From contig JAKBRA010000029.1 of NCBI GenBank assembly GCA_021834945.1, positions 1 to 7,130 of the forward strand: DNA of 7,130 bases, read 5' to 3'. Position numbers and translations under genes: made by a program. Shown piece after piece: positions 1 to 5,810 of this stretch (the stretch's first letter is position 1; the number at the start of each line of letters is the position of its first letter). Below the pieces are notes generated by a model, which saw only the letters and a program-made list of their open reading frames with translations, did not search any database and was not told the origin of the DNA. Origin of the DNA: Nanobdellota archaeon (lineage in GTDB: Archaea > Nanoarchaeota > Nanoarchaeia > Parvarchaeales > Parvarchaeaceae).

Positions 1-222
1 GATGTAAACGCAGCAATAAACATAAGAAATTTCGGTCTTAATCAAATAGGATTAAATCAAATACCCTCGGACAGAGGGGAATATAAGCCTGTGGAGAATT
101 CTCTGACGGCGGAACTCGTTAAGCTGAATATTCAAGCAAGGTCTACGAGCCATGATTCAGAGAAGCAGGAACTATACGCTATGAAGAAGTTAAAACTTTT
201 AATAGGAGCTGGAAGTCCATGA
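1..222 (+). CDS. tnpB: TnpB (IS200/IS605-group RNA-guided nuclease), C-terminal 73 residues
   Basis: This is a partial gene whose 5' part lies outside the window. The first residues read DVNAAINIRNFGL, matching the third RuvC motif of TnpB proteins (usually DRDVNAAINI). The first codon of the window is the expected final catalytic Asp. The tail ends in GAGSP, close to the (E)AGSP ending common in TnpB, and stops at TGA 220-222. In the family, TnpB is a programmable DNA nuclease that uses an RNA (reRNA/omegaRNA) transcribed from the 3' end of the gene and the transposon right end. An inverted repeat spans the stop codon (218-233), as expected at a right end. No tnpA is visible, and whether the missing N-terminal part is intact cannot be judged. 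Confidence 0.88.
   Translation, partial: DVNAAINIRNFGLNQIGLNQIPSDRGEYKPVENSLTAELVKLNIQARSTSHDSEKQELYAMKKLKLLIGAGSP
189..204 (+). promoter_or_regulatory. Possible TATA-like promoter for tRNA-Gln inside the tnpB 3' end
   Basis: The AT-rich run TTAAAACTTTTAATA ends about 47 bp before the tRNA. It is the only TATA-like stretch close upstream and would start transcription near 223-228, leaving a 5' leader to be trimmed by RNase P. This rests on composition and spacing only. The original tRNA promoter may have been displaced by the insertion. Confidence 0.25.
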
Positions 223-233
223 ATTCATTCATG
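218..233 (+). repeat. Subterminal hairpin at the presumed IS200/IS605 right end
   Basis: CATGAA (218-223) and TTCATG (228-233) form a perfect 6-bp stem with a 4-nt loop, and the pairing could extend to 7 bp around a 2-nt centre. It overlaps the tnpB stop codon. IS200/IS605 elements carry subterminal hairpins near their ends that TnpA recognises. Position and shape fit, but the exact element end between about 233 and 250 cannot be fixed from one copy. Confidence 0.5.
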
Positions 234-250
234 AGAGGATGTCACGTTAT

Positions 251-323
251 AGCCCTGTAGTGTAGCGGCCAAGCACGAGGGCCTTTGGAGCCCTAGACAC
301 CGGTTCAAATCCGGTCAGGGCTA
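251..323 (+). tRNA. tRNA-Gln (anticodon TTG)
   Basis: A complete 73-nt cloverleaf without intron or encoded CCA. The acceptor stem is AGCCCTG 251-257 with CAGGGCT 316-322, and the discriminator is A323. The D arm pairs GTG 260-262 with CAC 274-276 and has GG at 267-268 in its loop. The anticodon stem is AGGGC 278-282 with GCCCT 290-294, closing the loop CTTTGGA, which puts anticodon TTG at 285-287. The T arm is ACCGG / TTCAAAT / CCGGT (299-315). The sequence has the typical archaeal tRNA-Gln form starting with AGCCC. Only 28 bp separate it from the tnpB stop, so its promoter must overlap the IS end. Confidence 0.96.
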
Positions 324-371
324 ATAAATAATATGGGTAATGGTATCTAAAAGAAATGGCGCTGCTTTAAA

Positions 372-454
372 GAGTTTTTCAAAAGTTTATAAATTTGTGT
401 TGCATATTTTTTCTGTAGGCTTTTATTTTTCATTCTCTGAATTATGCAACAACC
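372..454 (+). repeat. Direct repeat DR, copy 1 (83 bp)
   Basis: It runs from GAGTTTTTCAAAAG to ATTATGCAACAACC and matches 6883-6964 except for one extra T in a T run. The right end resembles the inverted end of the neighbouring IS (GCAACAACC against GCAACAGCC). Inside is an inverted pair, GTTGCATA (399-406) and TATGCAAC (443-450). The TATA-like TTTATAAAT lies at 386-394. The decayed IS starts at the very next base (455). This is probably the end of an older element of the same family, or a small non-autonomous element. Confidence 0.85.
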
Positions 455-1141
455 GAGCCTGTTGCATAAATATCCTCCTAGACCATAAATCCAAGTAAAT
501 CTTTTCCATGTTTTGCCTTTGCCAGCTTAAAGTCTAAGTTATCTTAAGCAGCTTGTTGTACATCAAACATTTGATGAGCATCTCTTTCCTCAGGTTATTC
601 CGCTTCCTGGAGGAAGCGTGTCCTCCAAATATTGCTTTAAAGGTAGAATAGAACCTCTCAACCGAGTTCTTTTGCCGTATCCACTCTTTTCCTTCCATTT
701 ATCCTGATGATATTTTATCTTGTTTTTATCCACACAAATTCATCAGCAGGAAGGAAACGCATCCTTCCTTTCAGTCTATTCGTTTTAATACCGAATTGCT
801 CTATGACGGCTTTCCACCTGGCAGAACTTTCTCCCTGCCTAATTGAGAAGTTCTTCCTTATCCTTATGCCACTTCATAAGGAATCTAAAGGCACTGGCTT
901 GACTATTTCAGTCTCAGAATAAACAAAGGGTTTCCCCCTCTTTCCTTTGTTCATCTGCAGCAGCTCTATCACACTGTCTCCAACTATCTTCTTCAGTTCG
1001 TCTATAACAAACTGTAGTTTTTTCTGGACTAAATCTTTAAATCCTTTCACTGCTTCTTCATTCATAAATACCTAATAGGAGGCATTTGTTTGATTTATCG
1101 TTTATTGCAGGCTGTTAGTAATTGAATTATGCAACAGCCTC
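455..1141 (-). mobile_element. Decayed IS element with GAGGCTGTTGCATAA inverted ends
   Basis: The left end is GAGCCTGTTGCATAAAT (455-471). The right end, read on the minus strand from 1141, is GAGGCTGTTGCATAATT, so 14 of the first 15 positions match. Between them lies a minus-strand transposase gene broken by frameshifts and stops. At 687 bp the element is too short for a full DDE transposase of roughly 300 or more residues, so internal sequence is also missing. No clear target-site duplication is visible: the left flank is another IS-like end (the 83-bp repeat) and the right flank is CACCAAG. The 185-bp element at 6698-6882 has the same ends. Confidence 0.8.
534..1065 (-). pseudogene. DDE transposase remnant (IS4/IS5-like), frameshifted and internally deleted
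   Basis: The start is ATG at 1065 in one frame, giving a helical N-terminus (MNEEAVKGFKDLVQKK...) that ends at a TGA (874-876). Similarity continues in a second frame with MKWHKDKEELL near 877-845 and later DKWKEKSGYGKR near 703-669, with several stops between them. It then shifts to the third frame as NSVERFYSTFKAIFGG and ends at TAG 534-536. The last part matches the C-terminal signature of IS4/IS5-type DDE transposases, E followed six residues later by K (K-NSV-E-RFYSTF-K), so the catalytic Glu codon is 657-659. The GYGKR motif before VERF is typical of archaeal IS5-like enzymes. The catalytic Asp regions are not recognisable and are probably deleted. It is inactive. Confidence 0.82.
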
Positions 1142-1154
1142 CACCAAGTACAAA

Positions 1155-1184
1155 GTATAAATTTTCTAAACTACTTAATTATAT
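1155..1184 (+). promoter_or_regulatory. Candidate TATA boxes before the zinc-ribbon gene
   Basis: Two AT-rich boxes could serve. TATAAATTTT (1156-1165) would give a leader of about 18 nt. TTAATTATAT (1175-1184) would place the start site at or next to the ATG at 1203 (leaderless). No ribosome-binding site precedes 1203, which favours a leaderless message. The assignment rests on spacing only. Confidence 0.35.
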
Positions 1185-1202
1185 CACAGATAAATTTAGA
1201 AT

Positions 1203-1562
1203 ATGACACTTAACACAAATATCAAATTTAGTTCTATGAAGAGAAAGATTCAAGTTTTAGATCGATTTGAAGGATATTGTCCAGTATGTGGTAGGAAAAC
1301 GCATCAGATATTAGCCTACGTTTATCAAAAAGAAAAAATACCAATTATCGCAGTTGTAGTGGCTGTAAGACGTTACTTACCTGCATTTTATGGAGTAATA
1401 TGTGAGAACTGCAACACTGTTCTAAGATCAACAGGATACTCAAAAGAAATCGCAAAGAGATATGGAGGAGGTGCGTTTAGCTTCAAGCATAAGTTAGCAT
1501 TGGAACAAAAACTAAGAAAAATGGAGATAAGATTTATTAAAACTATGAAAAATCCAAAATAA
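1203..1562 (+). CDS. Small zinc-ribbon protein of unknown function
   Basis: A 119-residue protein with two CxxC knuckles, C26-PV-C29 and C67-EN-C70, about 38 residues apart, forming a probable zinc ribbon. Between them lies a hydrophobic stretch (about 45-64, IPIIAVVVAV then RRYLPAFYG) that could pack against a membrane or form the ribbon core. The general layout, CPxCG then a hydrophobic stretch then CxxC, recalls small zinc-ribbon proteins of unknown role found in bacteria and archaea. The C-terminal third is strongly basic and helical (KHKLALEQKLRKMEIR), so nucleic acid or membrane contact is possible. Another start, Met12 at 1236 (MKRKIQV), is plausible; neither has a ribosome-binding site. 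It stands alone, 61 bp after the decayed IS and 133 bp before the surface protein. No function is assigned. Confidence 0.75.
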   Translation: MTLNTNIKFSSMKRKIQVLDRFEGYCPVCGRKTHQILAYVYQKEKIPIIAVVVAVRRYLPAFYGVICENCNTVLRSTGYSKEIAKRYGGGAFSFKHKLALEQKLRKMEIRFIKTMKNPK

Positions 1563-1663
1563 TTCAAAAAATAAAGAAAAGACCGTTGAAAACTCTATCT
1601 GAGTTAAAAGTTAAAACTACTCTAAGCGCTTAAGTCGCATGAAAATTCAAAAACATAAGATGA

Positions 1664-1676
1664 AAGTATAAAAACA
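1664..1676 (+). promoter_or_regulatory. TATA box of the surface-protein gene
   Basis: GTATAAAA (1666-1673) is centred about 26 bp before the ATG at 1696, the usual archaeal TATA-to-start-site distance. The transcript should therefore begin at or within a base or two of the ATG. The absence of a ribosome-binding site before 1696 agrees with a leaderless mRNA. Confidence 0.6.
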
Positions 1677-1695
1677 AGAGAATGCAACAAATAAT

Positions 1696-3333
1696 ATGGC
1701 ATACATTAAGCCAATAACCTTTTTTCTTGCTTTTAGCATCACAGTAATAACATTGCTATCTACTTCTTTATATTTCGTAGCAGGTGCTTCAGTTCCATCG
1801 CAAAGCATTGTTATCAATCATACAGCGTCGGTTTTTTCCTCCCAATCTCTCAGTATGTATCTGCAGTCCATTAAGAATTCTACTGTAGTTGTAAACGGAT
1901 ATGTGAGCGGGGCAAATTATCTTGTATGGAACTGGGGGAATGATCAAACCACCATTGGCTTCTTCCCACAGACACACACCTATTCCAAAACGGGCTCGTA
2001 CAACATTACAGTCAGTGCTTATAACAATGGGAGTTGTACGCCTTATGCAACGAGTTCGATTAGAGTCAACGTATCTAAACTGAGTACGGCCCTTCCAGAA
2101 AACAAAAGTGGGGTTTCGTATCCTTTTTCAGTTCATTACTCGCCATATGAAACGATTCCAGCAAACGGAACCAAAAATTTATTTTTTAGCACCGAAAGCT
2201 CCCCTTCTGGACTGAGTTTTGGTGTGTATAATGGCAGTACTTTAATAAAGATTTTACAGAACGGTAAGACATTGTACAATTCTATTATCAATGGCAGTCC
2301 ATTTAATTATGTAATTACAAAAGGGGGATCAAGCTTTGGCTATGTAAATTTTAATTCAGTGGGATGCGTAGAAATGCAGGTAAAAGGGGAAGGCAAATCA
2401 GGTGCAGTGTTTGCGTATAATGCATACAATTACAGCATAAATAATGCTACAGCATCCCTTATAATGTACCCACCACAATTTGCTGTAAATATAGGTCCAT
2501 CTCGGACTCCTCAGAACGCAGGTATGTCATTTTTGCTGAGAGCGCCAGTCTACTCAAAACCTACCCCACTAGCGATATGGATAGGGGAAGGATTTTCCTC
2601 AGGTGAAAAAGAGTGGTGGGCACAGATAGGGTTCAATAACTGGAGAGGTAATTATATGACTTCGTACGCGGGTTGGGGTATCTTCTCAAACATATTCGGT
2701 AACATCGGAGGTACAGATTTCAATTATTCGCTGATTGCAGGTGATACCTACAACTTCACTATGGTTCTTAAAAACAACACAACGTGGGCTTTTCTGGTCA
2801 ATGGCACCAATATAGTTGAAGGTGACTTGACTGGCTACTTTAACACTACAAGTGCTGTAGCAAACGAAGGCGCGGATTTGGGTCTAGAGACCTTAACTGC
2901 AGCTACAGATAGCGTTAATATAACAAACGAGATTTTGATACCATCAATGATGGAATTTAAGATAAATGGAACCTGGACTAAGCCGATATCCTTGCGTGTT
3001 ATGGCGATAGGAGAAAATTGGTGGAATGGGGTTGCACCAATATCCAATGGTATCGCGCTATGGGGCATAAGTGGTAATCTCCAAAACAGCTCTATACCTC
3101 CGGGAGCTCTGTATTTCAACGACTCTTTGGCACCTCTCTATGCCGTTACCCTCTATAATACTTCAATGTTACAAAGCCTAAACACTTCTACGAATAAAAG
3201 CAAATCCGGCAATACTACTTATAAAACACCTACATCCGGAAGTACCGATTCATTAACTATTCTTTACACCTTCTTTGTAGCCTTTATAAGGGCCATACTA
3301 AATTCGATAACCGCTCTATTAAAAGCACTTTAA
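1696..3333 (+). CDS. Secreted, membrane-anchored PKD-domain surface glycoprotein
   Basis: 545 residues. A signal peptide occupies about 1-31 (basic start, hydrophobic 7-29, possible cleavage near VAGA-SV). A PKD-like domain follows at about 60-126, with WNWGN (78-82) in place of the usual WDFGDG and the typical HTYSKTGSYNITV strand (94-106). A beta-rich region at about 140-255 leads into a second conserved-looking domain at about 260-430, rich in Trp/Gly (WIGEG, EWWAQIGFNNW, YAGWGIF) and ending in NGTW. It looks like a lectin- or glucanase-type beta sandwich, but no catalytic motif is recognised. A Ser/Thr-rich linker (about 488-518) precedes a hydrophobic C-terminal helix (519-542), a likely membrane anchor. 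There are about 25 N-x-S/T sequons and only two Cys. The likely role is cell-surface adhesion, S-layer association or polymer binding. It has its own promoter and lies 436 bp before the ABC operon start, so partnership with the transporter is inferred only. Confidence 0.85.
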   Translation: MAYIKPITFFLAFSITVITLLSTSLYFVAGASVPSQSIVINHTASVFSSQSLSMYLQSIKNSTVVVNGYVSGANYLVWNWGNDQTTIGFFPQTHTYSKTGSYNITVSAYNNGSCTPYATSSIRVNVSKLSTALPENKSGVSYPFSVHYSPYETIPANGTKNLFFSTESSPSGLSFGVYNGSTLIKILQNGKTLYNSIINGSPFNYVITKGGSSFGYVNFNSVGCVEMQVKGEGKSGAVFAYNAYNYSINNATASLIMYPPQFAVNIGPSRTPQNAGMSFLLRAPVYSKPTPLAIWIGEGFSSGEKEWWAQIGFNNWRGNYMTSYAGWGIFSNIFGNIGGTDFNYSLIAGDTYNFTMVLKNNTTWAFLVNGTNIVEGDLTGYFNTTSAVANEGADLGLETLTAATDSVNITNEILIPSMMEFKINGTWTKPISLRVMAIGENWWNGVAPISNGIALWGISGNLQNSSIPPGALYFNDSLAPLYAVTLYNTSMLQSLNTSTNKSKSGNTTYKTPTSGSTDSLTILYTFFVAFIRAILNSITALLKAL

Positions 3334-3448
3334 AATTGTTAGGTATAAATTAATATTTCCTTACCAGATTTCATTTAATTAGTAATCCTCCGCAGCACAT
3401 CTTTGCCAAAAAATACTGTACGAGCTGTTTAGGAATAAGGTACAGAGA

Positions 3449-3485
3449 ATCTAACGGATACAAATCATATATTTAAAGGTTAGAT
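3449..3485. promoter_or_regulatory. TATA box framed by a 7-bp inverted repeat
   Basis: ATCTAAC (3449-3455) and its exact complement GTTAGAT (3479-3485) flank the TATA-like TATATTTAAA (3468-3477). A start site would fall near 3497-3502. A dimeric regulator bound here would cover the TATA box. ATCTAACG recurs at 3695-3702, about 26 bp before the TATA box of the ABC operon, which hints at a shared operator. No binding protein is known from this window. Confidence 0.35.
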
Positions 3486-3491
3486 GCGAAG

Positions 3492-3514
3492 ATAGGCTGC
3501 CTACGACGGCTTAT
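3492..3514 (+). ncRNA. Possible structured RNA element (hairpin)
   Basis: ATAGGCTG (3492-3499) pairs with CGGCTTAT (3507-3514), giving six Watson-Crick and two G-U pairs around the 7-nt loop CCTACGA. It sits where transcription from the TATA box at 3468-3477 would begin. The G-U pairs favour an RNA rather than a DNA palindrome. Only the hairpin is supported; the extent of any RNA is unknown. Confidence 0.25.
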
Positions 3515-3727
3515 ACATCGTTACACGAAAATATTTTTAAGTTCAAAAGCAATCCAAGGCAAGTATTGTCGCAGAAGCGGGAAAGTCAGGAGACGACTTA
3601 CACTTTCGGGACTACTGAACTAATTTAACTATCTGCTGAGGGATAATCGTTCACACCTACTTTCAATAATGAGATTAGGCTATATAGTTATTTGATCTAA
3701 CGCTGGAAACGCCCTATATAACAAAAG

Positions 3728-3737
3728 TTTATATATT
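3728..3737 (+). promoter_or_regulatory. TATA box of the three-gene ABC operon
   Basis: TTTATATATT is a near-ideal archaeal TATA box, centred about 26 bp before 3758-3759. The transcript would begin just before the AAGGTGG motif (3758-3764) that precedes the ATG at 3770. It probably drives all three downstream genes, since no room for another promoter exists between them. Confidence 0.65.
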
Positions 3738-3757
3738 CAGATTTACTCCTTTTTATT

Positions 3758-3764
3758 AAGGTGG
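3758..3764 (+). promoter_or_regulatory. Ribosome-binding site deciding the start at 3770
   Basis: AAGGTGG resembles the archaeal Shine-Dalgarno GGAGGTGA and ends 5 nt before the ATG at 3770. This favours ATG 3770 over the in-frame GTG at 3761, which lies inside the motif. If transcription starts at 3758-3761, GTG 3761 could instead serve as a leaderless start. Confidence 0.45.
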
Positions 3765-3769
3765 TTGTC

Positions 3770-4543
3770 ATGTCACTTTTCGGCGGGAATAAAAGCATGA
3801 AGCAGGATAGTTCCAAAGGTGGAACTCCTAAATGGTTAAAAAATGGAGAAAAGATACTAGATGAGTTCGGTGAATGTTCTACAAGTATAGGGAAAGAAGC
3901 ATCTGAAAACGTGGGAATTGTAAAAACAACAAATCGCGTTAGTTTTGGTCAAGTTGTCATAACAAACAAAAGAATACTCTTCTTTAAGAAGTCTGGCCTG
4001 TTTGGAGGTAGCGACGATGAAGAGCTGGGAGACACGGTAACTAAACCGTCGAACTTTGCTTATCTTGCTACTGAGCCTAATAAGGAAGGATTTCAGTTAT
4101 GGTTTGACATGGCAGAAATAAAGAAAAGAATATCGGAGTCTAGACCTGCGGATGGAAGAAAACTAAAACCAGATTTCGTTCCAGTAACGTTAGTTACAGG
4201 TGTCAACTGGGTAGAAAAAGGGGTTTTTGGAAAGCAGCAAATAGGCTTGCACGTTCTCCCTTTCATCCCAGCGTTAATGGAACAAATTAAGGAGAATAGC
4301 GCTAAGAAGGAAGAGTACGGTAAAAGGAAAAGCCTTTTCTGGAAGATGGAAACCAAATTAGCTGGTTCTCAACGAGATCTACTTGACAAGATGGCATTTG
4401 GAGGCTTTATACTTTTTATAAAGTTCGAAGGTCAAGATATGAAAAGTCTAAATAAATTTGTGCAGCTTCTTTCTGATAAAGTAACTGCTGCGGCAAATTA
4501 TAGGTCAAATGAGGCACTTATATTGAAAGATTACTTTCACTAG
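3770..4543 (+). CDS. Cytosolic ABC-operon protein with PH/GRAM-like N-terminal segment
   Basis: 257 residues from ATG 3770, or 260 from the in-frame GTG at 3761. There is no signal peptide or membrane segment, so it is cytosolic. Near residues 48-75 the pattern VGIVKTTNRVSFGQVVITNKRILFFKKSG has the form G-x-V-x-I-T-N-K-R-I-L-F-F seen in bacterial PH-like and GRAM-type domains, which often act at membranes. The rest is charged and mixed: a Lys-rich middle (about 108-200) and a C-terminal segment with a hydrophobic core (FGGFILFIKF). It is the first gene of the operon, with one base between its stop and the permease start, so it probably works with the transporter as regulator, assembly factor or membrane-recruitment factor. 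The PH-like reading comes from one motif and needs structural confirmation. No enzyme motif is seen. Confidence 0.8.
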   Translation: MSLFGGNKSMKQDSSKGGTPKWLKNGEKILDEFGECSTSIGKEASENVGIVKTTNRVSFGQVVITNKRILFFKKSGLFGGSDDEELGDTVTKPSNFAYLATEPNKEGFQLWFDMAEIKKRISESRPADGRKLKPDFVPVTLVTGVNWVEKGVFGKQQIGLHVLPFIPALMEQIKENSAKKEEYGKRKSLFWKMETKLAGSQRDLLDKMAFGGFILFIKFEGQDMKSLNKFVQLLSDKVTAAANYRSNEALILKDYFH

Positions 4544-4544
4544 C

Positions 4545-5810
4545 ATGGCATCTAAAGCCTCTGATATAAAAGCAAGGAGGATGAACCCATTAGGAGATAT
4601 CTTTGTTTCTTTTAAGTATCAATTTAAATCATTTTTCGGCACAATTATATCTCTTTCGATCCTAGTTAGCATTCTGTTTTTACTTATAATTGGAGCGTAT
4701 GCAGTTCTATTTGGACATGCAAGCCTTAATATTCAGTCTATAACTTCGGCTATAGAATCTTTGTTCGGAAATGCCAACGCACTTTTTAGCAGCAGCTTCC
4801 AGATAATCTGGTATATAACAGTATTAGTCGCTGCATTAGTAGGTGGGGCAATCTTATTAGAAATCGGGTCTAAATATAGCTATTTTCTTTTTGCACAGCC
4901 AAGCAGCAGATATTCAATAGTAATAGGAAGATATCTAGCTGCGTTTGTTGGTTCTGCCATAATTATGGCGGTTTATTATATAACGGCGATTTTAGTTTCA
5001 CTTTATTTATTTCATTCAACTGCCTCGATTATTTCACTCTTAATATCGTTTTCGGAGACTCTCTTAATTATTCTAGCCGTCCTTTCTCTCATAGTCTTTA
5101 TCGGCTCTCCCTCAGATAACCCCCAAGCCGCATCGATGGCTACGCTGTTCTTGCTTCTTTTTGGATTCTATCTCTTAATGGGGTTCCTGCCGATGTTTTA
5201 CCCTACTACGGAACCATGGTTCATGCTGAATTATGCAGCTGAATCTGCTTACACTGTTTTTTCCAGTACATTTCAGCATGTTACTGTTTCAAATCAATCC
5301 GTCCAACATCCGCCAATTTCTCCGAAGGTTTCAGGATTAAATGGATTCTCTGTATCCGGTGTGACACCCAGTAAATCTGTCACTGTTGGATCTACCACAG
5401 GTGGAAATGAGCAGTTAATGATGTTTTTAGGTGAAAATTTCCCGGGCGGTGTAATATTAGAATGGGTAAATTTCACATTTCCCAATCACACTAATGCCTC
5501 TTATTCATTCTATAATGAGGTCATAAATCCTTCACTCTCAATTGGAGTGCCATTTGAATATAATATCTCCCCCGGTGCCACTTACCCTATAGGGGTCAAC
5601 ATATCTTACCGCCAGCCAGGTATGAGTCAATCGTTTAGCGCATATGGAACCGTATACGTAAACAGTTCTGACCTCGCATCACCGTATACATATATTATTA
5701 GGGATACATATCAGCCTTATCCATTGGAATCTGCTGAGATTGCCGCAGGCTATACAATATTCTTCCTGTCTTTAGGTCTCTTAATATATGGAAGAAGAGA
5801 GATTAAGTGA
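4545..5810 (+). CDS. ABC-2 type transporter permease with large external domain
   Basis: 421 residues with six predicted membrane helices at about 31-56, 86-107, 130-156, 162-187, 197-219 and 396-416, the count typical of ABC-2 export permeases. The cytosolic loop between helices 2 and 3 contains E-x-G-x9-FAQPSSR-x6-GRY, the E-loop/coupling-helix pattern of this superfamily (compare LARPVSR-x-GRY). The protein ends in GRREIK, also family-like. Between helices 5 and 6 a segment of about 175 residues (220-395) is placed outside the cell. It is Ser/Thr/Pro-rich and holds all the obvious sequons (NQS, NFT, NHT, NAS, NIS twice, NSS), consistent with an external glycosylated domain. Its stop overlaps the ATPase start by 4 bp (GTGA). 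The start at 4545 lies 1 bp after the upstream stop. The substrate is unknown: lipid, peptide, polysaccharide or drug export are all possible. Confidence 0.9.
   Translation: MASKASDIKARRMNPLGDIFVSFKYQFKSFFGTIISLSILVSILFLLIIGAYAVLFGHASLNIQSITSAIESLFGNANALFSSSFQIIWYITVLVAALVGGAILLEIGSKYSYFLFAQPSSRYSIVIGRYLAAFVGSAIIMAVYYITAILVSLYLFHSTASIISLLISFSETLLIILAVLSLIVFIGSPSDNPQAASMATLFLLLFGFYLLMGFLPMFYPTTEPWFMLNYAAESAYTVFSSTFQHVTVSNQSVQHPPISPKVSGLNGFSVSGVTPSKSVTVGSTTGGNEQLMMFLGENFPGGVILEWVNFTFPNHTNASYSFYNEVINPSLSIGVPFEYNISPGATYPIGVNISYRQPGMSQSFSAYGTVYVNSSDLASPYTYIIRDTYQPYPLESAEIAAGYTIFFLSLGLLIYGRREIK

Larger units (their letters stand above)
3334..3760. other. Intergenic region with hairpins and TATA-like boxes, no gene recognised
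   Basis: 427 bp without a credible reading frame. It holds a TATA-like TATATTTAAA (3468-3477) flanked by the inverted pair ATCTAAC (3449-3455) / GTTAGAT (3479-3485), and a hairpin of 8 pairs with a 7-nt loop (3492-3514). It also holds a second AT box near 3528-3541, a small hairpin AAGTC / GACTT (3584-3600), and a TATATAG/CTATATA pair around 3680-3720. The last 35 bp contain the promoter of the ABC operon. An untranslated RNA or a long regulatory region is possible. No known RNA family was recognised. Confidence 0.5.

Noticed and set aside
283..289. Reading the tRNA as tRNA-Pro (TGG)
   Set aside because: The 5-bp AGGGC/GCCCT stem closes a 7-nt loop that places TTG, not TGG, at the anticodon positions, and the overall sequence is Gln-like.
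707..922. Plus-strand frame of 71 codons
   Set aside because: It lies antisense to the transposase remnant, starts inside IS sequence and has no promoter or recognisable domain.
1789..1977. Minus-strand frame inside the surface-protein gene
   Set aside because: It is fully antisense to a clear signal-peptide/PKD coding region and its translation has no recognisable features.
2835..3119. Minus-strand frame of 94 codons
   Set aside because: It is antisense to the second domain of the surface protein, which has consistent domain structure on the plus strand.
3500..3600. RNase P RNA
   Set aside because: GACGGCTTAT and GGGAAAGTC resemble its conserved regions CR-V and CR-I, but they occur in the wrong order, too close together, and without the flanking conserved bases.
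4093..4356. Minus-strand frame of 87 codons
   Set aside because: It is antisense to the first operon gene, which has the promoter and ribosome-binding site.
4581..4583. Alternative permease start at Met13
   Set aside because: AAGGAGG touches this ATG with no spacer, which is not usable as a ribosome-binding site; the start at 4545 fits the 1-bp operon junction.
5294..5485. Minus-strand frame inside the permease gene
   Set aside because: It is antisense to the permease external domain, with no independent start signals.
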